This document shows positions 10,401-21,992 of a stretch of DNA of 64,000 nucleotides, piece after piece. A program made the position numbers and the translations under genes. The stretch spans positions 6,647,501 to 6,711,500 of the forward strand of contig JAYKKT010000080.1 of assembly GCA_036023115.1 (NCBI GenBank), in the 5' to 3' direction. A model generated the notes under the pieces. That model was not told the DNA's origin. It was given only the letters and a program-made list of their open reading frames with translations, and did not search any database. Position 1 is the stretch's first letter; each line of letters starts with the position of its first letter. This DNA is from Brasenia schreberi (Eukaryota > Streptophyta > Magnoliopsida > Nymphaeales > Cabombaceae).

Positions 10401-13055
10401 GTAAAAGAAGTGTTTTAAACATCAACTGGAATAGTTGTAGACATGCAAGATTAGGTATTCATTCTAAATATCACCCCATCAGTTTTTGGGTGGGAGTAGA
10501 TGATGATCATGGCCCTCATCTTCAGATTGAAACTATTGCTTTTTGTCCTAATTAGACCCACACTCTATTCAAACTATAGCATCATTTGTTTATTCTTTTT
10601 GGGGGGAGAAAGCCTTTGAGTTGAAGTGCCAGTTCAAATCCTGTAAGGTAGCGGAGCATTTTTTTTAATGGGTGGCTCAAGGTAAGGTGGTCACATCCTC
10701 ATGTAGAATTCACTTCATAAGGGGTGGGATCCTATGTCATAGGCATGCAGATGTTGGGTACTACGATTTAAAAAATCTTAGGTGTGGGACAAGGTATTAT
10801 ATGTATTACTTTGTATAATTGATAAAATTTTATAAAACTAAAAGGAGCTGTCAGTTTTCACAAGTACTATTCATTAACAAAGTAATAATCAATCAATGTT
10901 CTATCACATGTCCTTGTGATATAGTACTAAATTGCCTCTAAGTTAAAACTTTTAGTTAGAAAAACATTTAAAGTAGTTGGTGATGAGTCAGACAGAGTGT
11001 TGGAGATGTGGAGCTTGATTTGTCTTCATATTGGTCACTGATTCATAATTTTCCACCAGTTGAGCTTTGCGGTGAAGTCACTGGCTGGTTGTAGGGGGTA
11101 GCATGCCCCTTACCGGGGGATAGGGGGCAGAACCCCAACCTCGATTTTTCTAGCATACTTGATGCAAATAAAACACCATTGTAATTTTCTCAATTTCTAA
11201 GGGATGTCATAGATACATAAAGTGGCTCCCATCTTGTATTTGGTGAGGGACCATATACTGGAACTTTTTCTGTGGCATTTGTGTGTGTGTCTCTCTCCAA
11301 AACACGTAAATCTTGTATCTTGTTTGACTGTGTGATTGTTTATTCATTTCATCTTTCCAATTTTATGCTTCATTTCTCAAAACACAGGAAGTACGAGTGT
11401 TGGGCATAAGAATATTTGACATGGTGCTGACACCTATCAGAATTGTCTGTTTTAATTGAGTGACCCCAATTTTTCCTGAGGATTTTTCATATAGAAGTGG
11501 TCCATGAGAGCCCATGTTTTATTCTATTTTCATTGATAGGGTTTGTTTTTCGTGTTAGCCATATGTTTATGATGTGAGCAATGTCTTAACAGTGAATTTG
11601 TTGTTGCAGGTTGTACAACTGAAGGATCTGGTTGCAAAGAAGGATGCAGAAATTGAGCGGTTGCAGTCTCTTAAAGTTCAGAGAATGCCATCGCCTGGAG
11701 TGACCGTAGAGAGATGCAGAATGATTTCCCCAAAGCATGCTTCATCTTCGTCTCCTAATAGGCTATATATAGGAGGTTCCAGTAGTCGGATTCGGAGATC
11801 TTCGGTGGGAAACCTACACAGGCATCAGTCAGGTTCCTCTCTAGGTGATGCAGCAGGAGACAGAAAGGCATCTTCTGATTTGGATAACTACTCAGAGTAC
11901 AGCGACAGGCAGTCAGAAGCTAGTTCTCAGCATTCTTTTGATGATTTTAGATACCAAAAGGAATATTATCAAAGATCCCACCATGTTGTTTTGGATCCAA
12001 CCCAAAGCAATCCATCAGCTGATCCTGAGCTTTTGGGATTTGGAGATGGTGGTTTGGAAGAGAAATTGAGTGACATATCCGATGGATGTCTCTCGATGGG
12101 TACAGAGACTGATGCTTCAACATCCAGCATAGTGGAGCTCACCCTTTTCCCAGAAGCAGCCAAAATTTCAGACAATATGGAGAAACAGTAAGTCGACTAG
12201 CCATTTACAATCCTTTGATTTTGTAATAACTGGATTTATTGAAAATGGATGCGACATTTAGTAAAAGCTGATTGATCTACAGGTTAACTAGCACTCCTTA
12301 GTCTGATTTGTTTCTTTTTCTGCGGGGGTGGGAGATTGGATTCATTGGAATGACCTCTACCAGATGCAAACTCAGATATTGAACCGATATCTCCCTTTAG
12401 ATACCCAATCCCCTACCCGGTGCCTATGCCCCTTAAGGGCTTCATGTATGTGCTCATCAGGAATAAGATTGAAGAGAAACTTAAAATAGTGCTTTATCGT
12501 AATGTCATGTATAATGTTGAGCAGTTCATTTTGAATTGGCTGCTTTTTTGCATGTTCAAATTCGAAATGTGTTTTATGTAACCTCGTAAAGCTTATCATG
12601 AAAATGTGACATCTCAATTGCACTTGTCAGTTTGAAACTTTGGACTACGCTGCTCCTTATTTTCTTTAACAGGCTGTTGAGTAAAATTCTTTAATTTCCC
12701 TTTTCAGTTCGTGTGCATGTTGGCTTTAATCTTTCGTACCAAGTCTGAAAATATGCTGGATAAATTTGTACTCACTTTTTTTGTTATCTTTCTCATTCAA
12801 ACTCTAGAACTGAAGTCCCATCAGTCGTTCATCGCCCACCATCGAAAAGCAGACCGTCGATTCCTGTTCGGCCATTTTCTAGAGCCAAAGAATCCTTGAG
12901 GGCGTCAACCAGTATGCTGATGTCAATTTTCAACATTATACTCATTCTCTTATCATTCGTTAAATTTGTCATTTCTCCTGCCAGGTTTGCAAAGATCAAT
13001 TGCTAGTCAGAAGCCGACATCATCCACAAAGCAGCCTTCTAAAAGATGGCAATGA
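2291..13055 (+). CDS. Kinesin-14 family motor protein (KIN-14), 19 exons
   Basis: This is a microtubule motor. KIN-14 members are typically minus-end directed and act in spindle, phragmoplast or organelle movement. Exons: 2291-2453, 2540-2692, 4375-4505, 4589-4663, 4792-4869, 4960-5061, 5177-5206, 5678-6019, 6101-6182, 6941-7036, 7121-7300, 8151-8257, 8388-8566, 8825-8989, 9096-9349, 9496-9659, 11610-12187, 12808-12911, 12985-13055. They sum to 3054 nt with no internal stop. A Lys/Glu-rich coiled coil (exon 8, residues about 245-358) precedes the neck [11 protein letters not shown]. The motor spans about residues 418-765, with P-loop GQTGSGKT, switch I NERSSRSH, switch II DLAGSE and the YRNSKLT element. 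The tail carries SDISDG..SMGTETD and ends in SKRWQ. Neck, motor and tail match the calponin-homology (CH) clade of KIN-14, but no CH domain is visible. The start is the first ATG in frame. I see no lesions. Confidence 0.93.
6211..6835. repeat. Dispersed repeat in kinesin intron 9 carrying a captured RRM fragment
   Basis: The outer parts (about 6211-6320 and 6622-6835) match a second copy at 60521-60820 in the malic enzyme gene. Shared blocks include the palindromic cacctctaagaggtgg, a gtgtcgac..gacac block and gatgaaattagtagt. The ends show short inverted similarity around acatgggtg. The middle, about 6311-6600, is absent from the other copy and encodes an RRM on the minus strand. The element is non-autonomous; its class (MULE, hAT or Helitron) is not resolved. 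Confidence 0.6.
6311..6523 (-). pseudogene. RRM (hnRNP/RNP1-like) gene fragment inside an intron repeat
   Basis: A 70-codon minus-strand frame reads as most of one plant hnRNP-type RNA-recognition motif. It has an RNP2-like MFIDGVSWE, then [14 protein letters not shown], and the RNP1 octamer RGFGFVVF followed by LLDRILQ. In the family this is the first exon of a two-RRM protein; the second RRM and the Gly-rich tail are missing. It lies antisense within kinesin intron 9. Several conserved positions differ (Gly to Asp in RNP2), so it is probably a non-functional captured fragment. Confidence 0.7.
8567..8824 (+). other. U12-type AT-AC intron in the kinesin motor domain
   Basis: No GT-AG pair joins these exons in frame. 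The upstream exon ends ...CAGAAGAG and the intron opens with ATATCCTTTC, the consensus U12 AT-AC donor. It closes with ...CTATTAACTTCATAC; TATTAAC at 8811-8817 serves as a U12-like branch site 8-9 bases from the terminal AC. Joining 8566 to 8825 gives SQKR|LGIW in frame and restores the usual kinesin sequence ahead of [12 protein letters not shown]. The intron is 258 bases long. Confidence 0.88.
9660..11609 (+). other. Large intron 16 of the kinesin gene
   Basis: This 1950-base intron runs from gtttttt to ttgttgcag. Besides the SINE tail at its start it holds GGT/GGTGGT-rich low-complexity DNA (9830-9900) and box-B-like SINE debris near 10620-10760. I see no coding segment. Confidence 0.7.
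9767..9838 (+). mobile_element. 5'-truncated SINE tail with 17-bp target-site duplication
   Basis: The 17-mer tagggagtgacaggtac occurs at 9767-9783 and again, identical, at 9822-9838. Between them lie only 38 bases ending in ggcttagttgttgttgttg, a (TTG)n tail of the kind that ends tRNA-derived plant SINEs. The same tail occurs at 43005-43035. A long perfect duplication around a heavily 5'-truncated tail is the signature of LINE-mediated retroposition. It sits in kinesin intron 16. Confidence 0.75.
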
Positions 13056-16000
13056 CATATAATCTCATCGGTGGTCTGTTGAGCAAAACCCACTTGCAAT
13101 ATCTTCAGATGATTCAGTGGCTTCAATATTCCCTTGTGGTTAGCAAATGCTGGAGTTCTTCATGATTTCGATCTTCCATCTGTTTTATGGAGCCTTGTCG
13201 CCTTGCTGGGTCGTGTGAAAGCAATAGGTGGTGCTTGATTACAAGAAGTAATGCTGCATCTTCCTGTCCTTTCATCTTTGTTTTCTGTGAGGGCTATATG
13301 TTTGACTTATTTATACGAGAAGAAAGCCGTGTTTTTCAGGCATGCAGCCTTGATGCCTATTAAGAAACGCTTCCTGTAATTTCACTTCACGTATGCTTAT
13401 GCATCATGCATCCACATTCATCACCATAGTCATGTTTCTTTTCTTTCCTGATCTTTGTAATTTTGCTCAAATAGAAGCTGTTAGGCTCTCATGTCTGCAA
13501 AAAGCAGTATGCAACATGGCCTTGCTCACTGAATCGAATGTCCAAGTTTCTCTTGCTGCCTTCTTCATTCATCCCATGACCTTTTTCTTATTCTTCCGTA
13601 TTAACTGGGATCTGAGGATCCAAATTTACTCAGGACCACGAAGTTCTTTCGAAGAGTTTTATTAGTTTTAATGTACGATTGATGCTCTGCTCCAACTTGA
13701 AGTTCTATAGACTTGTTTTCTTCAAATAGATGTGGACTTGCGTTGGAATTGGATCCATCTAGTCGACAAGCTACAGGGTTAGATCTGCCATTACCAAGCT
13801 ATCTCTAACACCATGACTGGATGAGGATCAGCTGAGTTTGCAAGTTGATCCGCTTCTATGAATTATGTACCGATTTGAATAAACCATGTCCGGATCTGAT
13901 TGTCACTTGTCTCAACTGGTCTAACGTTAAACATTGAATTATCCAACTCATAATTTAGTGGTTTGATATGACCAATTGAGATGTGGCCTATGTTTTTACT
14001 GCTGGTCCTAATCTAGCTTGATTACTTCAGCCCATTTTAGATCCAAAAACAGAATATAGGATTTGTAAATGCTCTTAATTAATTCTCAAACTAAACTGAA
14101 CCAATTCTTTTCGCACATTAAGTATGGTTTGCTATATGGGATCCAGATTATCATTGACTCATTGAGCTCAATCTTGAGCCATGTTAGCATAAAAAAGTAA
14201 GATCATGCTTTTTGGCATCCTTCCAACAGTTTATCGTGGCTTTCATCTAATTTGACATCTTTATGCTCAAACATGTACATGGGTCAGCTGGGTTGAATCC
14301 TTAAAGAAGTCGCAAGAAGATTCATTGTTGTATAACGATTTGATAACCTGAAGTGGATGCGATTGAGAAGTAAAGTTTTAATCTCCTTGAAGTCCATAGT
14401 TCTTTCGTTATCTTCATATTCTTCTTTTCACTTTTGGTTGGTTTCTGATATACATCTAACTTGATCAAGGATTGAGACAAAGGAGTCATTCCGTTGTTCA
14501 GGATCGATTGAGTTGTTATGTTGGAAACAATTTGTGGAGTGGATATGCCGAGAGAGAGCAGCTCAAAATGTTGCACCTTATTGTAGACGTTTTTTCAGAC
14601 ATCAAACCTTGCTTACTCTTTGAGTTTGAATGAACTATGCAAAGGAATAAAGCATTATCGTCAGAAGTAGATACTTATATGTTTTCCACCATTTTGGAGG
14701 AGCAGCTGATGACGAGATATTGTAGCTAGGAATTGCGTTTAGTCACATTCGTGTTTTGCCATTTTAGTGTGAGGAACAGGTAAACTCAAACATGATCCAT
14801 TTTCTCCTCGTATATGTGTATATATATGTGTATGTATATAAATATATAGAGTGATTGGATTATGCTCACTGTGGACTCGTCACTCACGTTCGACTATTTC
14901 TTTTTATAAACATAAGTATAATAACATTGTCTTTCATACTTTTCAAAAATCCTTAAAATCTTTTAAACCAAAAAAGTAAGGGTAGGCATGAATGAGAGGA
15001 TCTGGTTTTCCTATGTATTTATATGTATATGTGTATATATATTATATTATATCATACTATAAATATAGTATATTATGTTTTATCACTTTGGGTGGACACT
15101 AGCATGAAGTACTTAGATTATAGGAACCGATGGCTTGATGTTCTGATTGGCTAGATACTGCATGCCCATGACCCAGCAAGGTGACACAATTCATGTCAGC
15201 TGATAACGAATCAATGGAGATAATGGTAGACAAAAATTTAAGGAAAGACCATATAGTTGACATACAGTTCAATGTATCAAAACTAACATATGCAAAATCT
15301 AGTGGCTGGGTCTACCCAGATTAATCCAACAATAATAAAAAAGATTCTTTATAATCCACAATAATCATAATAAGAAATCCAATCCAAAACAAACAGAAGT
15401 CCAATGAACTAGATATTCATTCACCCAAGTAGGCACCAATGCACTGCCAGCGCTGCTTGCTGAAATTGCAACACTGATGAGTGCATGAGCTGTGCTCACA
15501 CCACACACACACATGCACTCACACATGCACAGAGGTTACCACTAGTGTGTTTTCTCGATTCTTTTAAAGGCGAGCTGTGGTTAGGCAGACCCCTACCGGA
15601 TATATGCACACCCCCGGGTATCGGTCACGACTTTCGACTTGGAAGGTTTCTTTACACAACCCCATAGTGGTGAGAGATCCAGCTACTTGTGCCACTTAGT
15701 GCAGGTTAATACTATGATACTACAAAGAATTCAGGCTACAGTGCTACCACACAGCACAAGGATATACACATTCTCGTGGCTCAATCCCCTGAATATGGTT
15801 CATAGAAGGTGTCAATAGTAGGGTCATTTTACGAGTTGATCGAGCTGCTCGTTGTTTGGCTCATCTCACTTCCTTGTAATTATCTTAACTGGTCTCATTT
15901 TTGTGATATAGTTTGCGAGACACGCTCGGAGAGCGTGGTTATATAGGCTCAATGTAGCAGAATACGTGTAGTATTTACATGTATATGCGTAATAATACAT

Positions 16001-16298
16001 GCTAACCCAATTAAACTTGATGGTCCTCAATGGTTTAAGAATTTAGTTTTATAACAAAATTTGCATTAGAAACTAATTCTTAAAGTTAATGATCATGACT
16101 CTCATTTTCACAATGAAATAATTTGTAAGTTTTAAAAGGTTTTGACGAGCAAGCTTACGTTTCACTTGCAGCTCATCTAAGTATGAGCGTACCTCAACTT
16201 GTTTGAGCATATGAGATTAAAGGGAGCAGTCTTTGCCTCGTTCATCGAGGTCGTTTGTGAGTCCTAATAAATTGGGAGCTTGGCACTTCTGCTTACAC
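13056..16298. other. Kinesin 3' flank and gene-poor intergenic DNA
   Basis: The first few hundred bases are likely 3' UTR of the kinesin gene. The rest has no recognisable gene. TA-rich low-complexity tracts lie near 14815-14850 and 15020-15075. An open minus-strand frame at 14322-14576 (84 codons) is not recognisable. About 15550-15700 on the reverse strand looks like tRNA-derived SINE debris. Confidence 0.5.
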
Positions 16299-16550
16299 CA
16301 GGAGCGTTCATGGTTTGGTTTGGTCTAGTTCTAGCCTTAACCTTGAACAAAACAGTTATCCTTGGTTCTTAATTTTTAGAGAACCAAACCATGTCATAGT
16401 CAGATTTTCGATTCTGAACATGATTCTACTTATATTAGGTTTTAGCAAAATTTAAAATATCACGCATTCAATTTATTTGGATCTACGGTCTAGATTTTAT
16501 ATGTATATGAGATTACAAGCTCCTATATATAAACTTACAAACTTATTGGA

Positions 16551-16597
<47 letters not shown>

Positions 16598-16696
16598 CAT
16601 AGTTCAGTTCCCACATTAGAACTGCAAACCAAACCGCCAAAACTTTTTGCCCTAACCAAACCAGGTTTGGTTGCAGCGGTTCCTTGAACACCCCTA
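16299..16696. mobile_element. hAT-like MITE, 398 bp
   Basis: The left end CAGGAGCGTTCATGG and the complement of the right end, TAGGGGTGTTCAAGG, match at 11 of 15 positions. The flanks gcttacac (16291-16298) and gctcagac (16697-16704) agree at 6 of 8, consistent with an old 8-bp hAT target-site duplication. The inside has no transposase. It contains inverted tggtttggttt / aaccaaaccagg motifs and a (TA)(TG) microsatellite at 16551-16592. Confidence 0.6.
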
Positions 16697-16960
16697 GCTC
16701 AGACAGATTTCCCAGGAGCATGACCACGCCTTTATTATTCAAAGTCATATAGTCATTACGTCTATACACAGACAGATCTAATTCCAACTACTCCACCAAT
16801 GGCAAGCACATGACTGTTTTAGGTACGGGTGGGGTATAGCTTTTTATGTTCATTTTGCCCAATTAAGGGTTTGATAAATTGATTTCACGTGATTCTATTA
16901 TTCGTCCACCTTTATTTATACATACTTTACACGCACACATGCACACACACACACATATAT

Positions 16961-16995
<35 letters not shown>

Positions 16996-17309
16996 TGGGT
17001 ACTCATATGCATATTTATGCACGGTGCTTAATTCCCTTTTCACATGGTTCTACTCCTTTCCATCATCTTCCTGTTCTTCCACTTTTTAAAACCATATAAA
17101 GATCACAAAACCACACACACATACACACACAAATATATATGTATATATATAAGTATTTAGGTTTTTAGGTGGTTTTAACAATGATAACAATAATTTTGAC
17201 AGGTAGAAAACGGTTTCATAAAGTACTAAGAATAGTAGAAAGAGGAAAAGTGCGGTGGCCCTTGGTTGAAGTGGTGGTGGAACCATGTTGTTCAATTATC
17301 CATATAAGA

Positions 17310-17385
<76 letters not shown>

Positions 17386-19510
17386 GAGGTGGCAGGTAAA
17401 CAACCGGCATATTTGTTTTGATAGACTATGGAATCCTTGCCAAAGAGAAGGGGAAAAGAGATTGAACGGGTCAGGATTTGGATTTTATATCTGATAGGTT
17501 ATAAATATTGTTCACACATAAGGTCTCTAAATTAACCTCCGTAAGTGAAAATGGATCGTGCACCTTATGTGGCCGGTTAAATCTGATCTACAACGACAAG
17601 ATCCATACTTAGACTCCGAGAGGAAACATAGCAATCATCATTTGGGAGTACTCACTCGAACATCTTTATTCTAATGTTTGAAATTTTTCTTAGAGACCAC
17701 ATTGTATATGTACACCCACTCACACACACAGACATATATATATACATAATATATATAGAGAGAGGAAGATGCTAGATAGTCTCTCAAGCTAGACCTTGCT
17801 TAATCATCATTACCATTCATATTACCATTCATGTGATCAATCAAACGATAGTTATCATGTCCATATTTTGGTCGCATTTAATGCACAATGTACATTAAAT
17901 GGTATCAATCTTTATGTTGATGGTGATAGATGACTCGACCTATGTTATTACTACAATCACACGAACAAGAATTTGGCATGTGAGAGTGTCTAGCAACTGC
18001 AAGTTTTTTATATGTTATGCATGGATGTACATTTCTATGTATATGTGTACTTATTGTGTTTATATATGTACATATATTTGCTTATGTATATAAACATAGA
18101 TCCCCATTTAGGGAGCTAAATCTCTTTGTTAATGTATTGTTTCTTATTAAATGCATGGAAATAGGTTATTTTATCTAAAAATCTCCTATTTGAAACAAAA
18201 TTGATGGCCCAAATGGACCGTCCGGGATCAATAGCTACATCGGGTAAGTGGACTGTATAGATCCAAATTAATCCAGCCGGTGGAAGCGCACGTGTGTCCC
18301 ACTCGGCGACGATAACACACGTGTGGTCATCCGGGAAGGCAACGGTCAAGGAAGACGGCACAATCCAATCAGCCATTTGTGTGAAACCAGAACGAAGGTC
18401 ACCCTCCCTTTTATGTTTTATTTTCCAAAGCAGTTTTTAGAGGCTTTAAAATTTCGTTCCTTACAACAACAACAAAGTTTTTTTTTATATATATATTACA
18501 TAGGTCAGCTACATGGATTATTTGGTTTCATAAAATCCAATCAAGTGTCATGCTAACAGATAACTCAACTAAGCTAAATTATTTTTTATTGTTTTCTTTT
18601 AATACTTTTGTGGTTTTTATAACATTTTCTCGATCAAGTTTTTATAACTTCTCATCGAAGTTTCATTTGGTTTTCTTTCTACGTATTCAAACCATCTTAA
18701 ACAGTTTTTCCTCATTTTATCATCTATTGGTATCACTTCCAATTTGTTTCTAATAATCTTAAATATGTATATGGTCTTTCTTTGTGTGATCACTCATTCA
18801 TTTCTACCTTACACTCAAATATCATTCCTTGCATGAGAAAAGAAAATGCATGTTTACCTTGCTCTTGGGAATTTCAAAACATGTAGCACCTTTGGTATGG
18901 ATTCGGACCATCTTGAAACTGAACAGCATCGGAATGTCGATATGATCTAGAAGTGATTTGGATACTAAAACAAGAGAACCAAACTCGAGATCTTCCCCAA
19001 CACTAAAATGTAGGGAAGGCTAATATGAGTTCTCGGTCGCCATTGTGCTCTTATTGGTCCATATTAGTATTTGAATCCACAAAAGGGATAGCGTTTTATC
19101 GCTTTCCTCCGACACCTTTGAGATGCTTAACATGAATTTGAATGTAAATTTGAAATTCATTACTTAAACTGGTTTACAATACTTTCTTTAAGAGTCCAAT
19201 GTAATCATAATTATTTTTTGGGTTGCAATGGGGAAGCCAAAGCCATGTATGCATGCCCTGGGATCGAACTCACAGCCTTCGTACTGTGAGCTGAGCCCCC
19301 CTGCCAGGTGAGCTAATGCTCGGAGGCATACTTATAAATGTTTTAGTTGGGCATCACTACTACTCCATTTAATATGTTTCAAGTCGTAAATTTTGGATTT
19401 CACACAACGTATTGAATCCAAACTTTGATTTAACTCACACCTGGCCTTAGGTCCACCAGTTATACAACAAAGATATACATATGGATAGAACTTCCATATT
19501 TAGTATACAC
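16697..19510. other. Gene-poor intergenic DNA with microsatellites and SINE debris
   Basis: Contents: (GATA)(GA)n at about 16957-16995, a compound (CT)n(AT)n at 17312-17380, and short TA-rich tracts. The reverse strand of 19254-19330 reads as a tRNA-like SINE head, with tagctcacctggcagg as box A and gagttcgatccc as box B. No gene is supported. Confidence 0.5.
17312..17380. repeat. Compound microsatellite (CT)n(AT)n
   Basis: About 18 CT units followed directly by about 17 AT units. Confidence 0.95.
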
Positions 19511-19680
19511 CGGTCAACGGTGGATCTAGGATTTGTTTTGGGTGGGGCGAACTTCAAGTTCGGGTTGGGTGGACTTTAAAATTTTCCAATTTTTCTTAAA
19601 GTTTGAATACTTAATTCAAAATTTCTTGAATTTCGGGTGGGGAGGTCACTCCACCCCGGTACAATGTGGATCCACCACTG
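19511..19680. mobile_element. MITE of the GTGGATC(C/T)A family, about 170 bp
   Basis: The left end carries caacggtggatctagg and the right end gtggatccaccactg, which are inverted copies of one motif. Flanks gtatacac (19503-19510) and gtgtacaa (19681-19688) agree at 6 of 8. The element at 50236-50411 shares the terminal motif cagtggcggatcta. No coding capacity. Confidence 0.5.
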
Positions 19681-20054
19681 GTGTACAAAACCCCAAAGGA
19701 CCTTAGCAAATGAGATTCAAGGCATATTGGCAAATTAAGTGGATAAATCTCTGCGACCACTCATAATAATAAGCACCTTACACTAAAAAGGTGGAAAGGG
19801 TAGCAAGTGGCGAACCACTTGAACCAAGCAACCGTTGGTAACTTTCCCTATTTCAAATCTAGATGTGAACCGGATCTGATTAGATTGGGTCCACCAATAG
19901 CTATGTTGATTGTTGACCCGTTTAAGTTATTTCGATAAAGCACGTCACTGTCGTGTATTTTAGACCACAAAGGTCTGTTTTTCGAGATATCAAGAAAATA
20001 AGTCCCTCCAAATGATATTTTACTCCTACTTTTATCTCTTTTACCCTGCATCAT

Positions 20055-20258
20055 TTAGAAGCCAGTATAAAGTACGGATTCCCAGCCAAAACGACGCTCG
20101 TCCTTCCTTGGGAAAATTTCCGCCAAATTAACCGACGATTGTCCGTCCGGAACGAAGTCGCGGAATTCCTTCTCCAAGGAAAATTGATGCAGAGCCCCTC
20201 TAACGGAGCTTCCATCAGAGAAAGAATCACCGAGAAAGCGATCCTCAGTCGAGCTCAT
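20055..20258 (-). other. Unidentified ORF next to the left copia LTR
   Basis: A 67-codon minus-strand frame starts at ATG 20258 and ends at TAA near 20055. It is hydrophilic, rich in Ser, Asp, Arg and Phe (starts MSSTEDRFLGDSF), and I do not recognise it. Its base composition is more CG-rich than the surrounding DNA, as in real exons. The left LTR begins 55 bases upstream of its ATG, so a former promoter may have been displaced. It does not look like the missing N-terminus of the ABCG transporter. Could be a real first exon or chance. Confidence 0.2.
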
Positions 20259-20312
20259 GCGTTGATCGCGGTGAGAGTTTCTTTTCTTCGGATTCGGGAT
20301 CAAGGATAGATT

Positions 20313-20703
20313 TGTTACAAAATGGTGGTCATTCTTGGCTCGGGTAACGGTTGGACTGACCATTTAGTCGTTATTGAGGATCAGGCCAGATCCAGTAACG
20401 GACAGCCGTTACCGGATTTTCCTGTAACAGTCGTTCGTTACAGCTCCCAACGAGAAAAGCCATAGGTGGATAAGGACAGACAAATGGGGAGCGTCTGCCT
20501 ATAAAAGCAGGTACATACAGACAAAAATATAGAGAAATACCGAAAAATACAGACAACATTCGTCTGTGCAAGCCCCTGTGAGAGAACCTTGTGTCCATTA
20601 TCTTTACCGCTGCGCCATTTTCATCTCTGCAAAAATAGAGAGCTCCTGGAATCCGGCGACCATCATCAGAAACCTTCATACCAAGGTAAGTTCTTCGCCG
20701 TCA
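20313..20703 (+). repeat. 5' LTR of copia copy A
   Basis: Starts TGTTACA and ends CGTCA, one base before the primer-binding site. A TATA box (tataaaag) sits at 20500-20507. The LTR aligns, in inverse orientation, with 27833-28227, sharing ggttggactgacca and ctataaaagcagg-like blocks. Confidence 0.75.
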
Positions 20704-20704
20704 T

Positions 20705-20722
20705 TGGTATCAGGGCATGGTT
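20705..20722 (+). other. Primer-binding site, copy A
   Basis: ttggtatcagggcatggt closely resembles the Ty1-copia site complementary to initiator methionine tRNA (usual core tggtatcagagc). Confidence 0.7.
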
Positions 20723-21419
20723 CCTTGCAAAACATAAAGAGAGGTGAAAAAAAAGAGGAGAGAAAGGGAGGGAACGAGGGAAAAAAAAAGAAAAGAAAAA
20801 ATCGGTGGAAGGCGGCAGTCGACAGTTGGCAAGAAAGGCGTAAGGAGAAACCCAGAGACACACTCGACCGAAAACAACCAGAGGCGCACTCGACCGAAAT
20901 AGCCTAAATAGCCAGAGGTACACTCGACCGAAACAACCGAAATAGCCAGAGGCACACTCAGCCAAAACACCCAAAGCCCTAAGGCGAGCAGGAGAAGCCT
21001 GAATCCCGAAGACAGGCAAGGCGACAGGGATGGCTAAAGGAGAAACTAGAGGCAGGATCAGCCAAAAACTCAAAGAAACACTCTAAGGAAAACCGAAATA
21101 GCCGACAACTGACGATCGACCGGAACAATTCTTCGGCAGTCGAACTCTCCCTGATTCTCTCACACTCTCTCTCTCTCTCGGAATACTCCAGAGAGAGAAT
21201 TGTAAAAAACGCTTTTAAGCGTTTCAGTCAAAAAAAAAAACCTGTGGTTTCGAAAAATCGCGGTGGGAAAACCAATGGTTTTTCAAAACCGCTCACGATT
21301 TTGAAGTTAGGTTTATATTCTGTATCACTTTAACATGTCTCTTGCTTTCTGTGTTTTTGTTTTCTTTTAAACCGCTTGATTGATATTTTTGCCAAACACC
21401 TAAAAATGAGTGTTAGGAT

Positions 21420-21992
21420 ATGTGTGTTCGAACTGGCAAAATACAAGGTGTAGAGTATGTTTTAAAGGAAATAAGTGCATCCTCCACCACCAGACGCAAA
21501 CCTGCAACAATTAAAAATATATATGAAGAATATGAGACCGCAAAAGAGTTGTTTAACTCGCTAATAGCTAAGTATGATACAACTACAAAATTACATATGC
21601 AGTTGCTACTACAGAAATACAACTCATTTAGAATGAAAGAAGGAGAAAATGTAGTAGAGCATGTAAATCACATGCTGATAATGGCTAGAGACTTAGCCGT
21701 AGCAAAATCAGTCATCCCCGAACTGATACAGATATCAACCATACTAAACAGTCTACCTCCATCATGGAATATGGTAACCACTGCCTTAAGATTAGGGTCT
21801 GAAATCAACCTTTCTGAGTTGCCTCTAGAACTAGCAATTAAGCAAGAACACATGCTTAAAAACAAAAAGGAAAAATTGCTAGTGGTACAGGATGAGTTAG
21901 CGTCTGGCTCCAAATCCAACCAGAAAAAGAAACCAAATAAAATGTTTGGCAAGAATAACAAGAAAGGCGGTCAAAGTTTTAAGAAATCGTAG
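21420..21992 (+). pseudogene. copia gag, copy A
   Basis: This is a 190-codon frame with the UBN2/gag pattern of plant copia elements: helical segments, INLSELPLELAIKQEHMLK, then a Lys-rich tail. The CCHC zinc knuckle (KCFNCGK...) follows at about 22010 but is thrown out of frame by a one-base loss. Protease at 22142-22486 is in another frame. The same gag, more damaged, lies on the minus strand at about 26033-26740. Confidence 0.8.

Noticed and set aside
2291..13055. Kinesin as a pseudogene, because of a failed GT-AG junction after 8566
   Set aside because: The AT-AC pair 8567/8824 restores the frame and the full CDS is a multiple of three with no stop.
14322..14576. 84-codon minus-strand ORF in intergenic DNA
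   Set aside because: Open but unrecognised, with no partner exons or domain; chance cannot be excluded.
20666..21073. Minus-strand ORFs in the copia leader (and the mirrored frames at 27498-28036)
   Set aside because: They lie in low-complexity, purine-rich leader sequence and are repetitive; shadows of the leader rather than genes.
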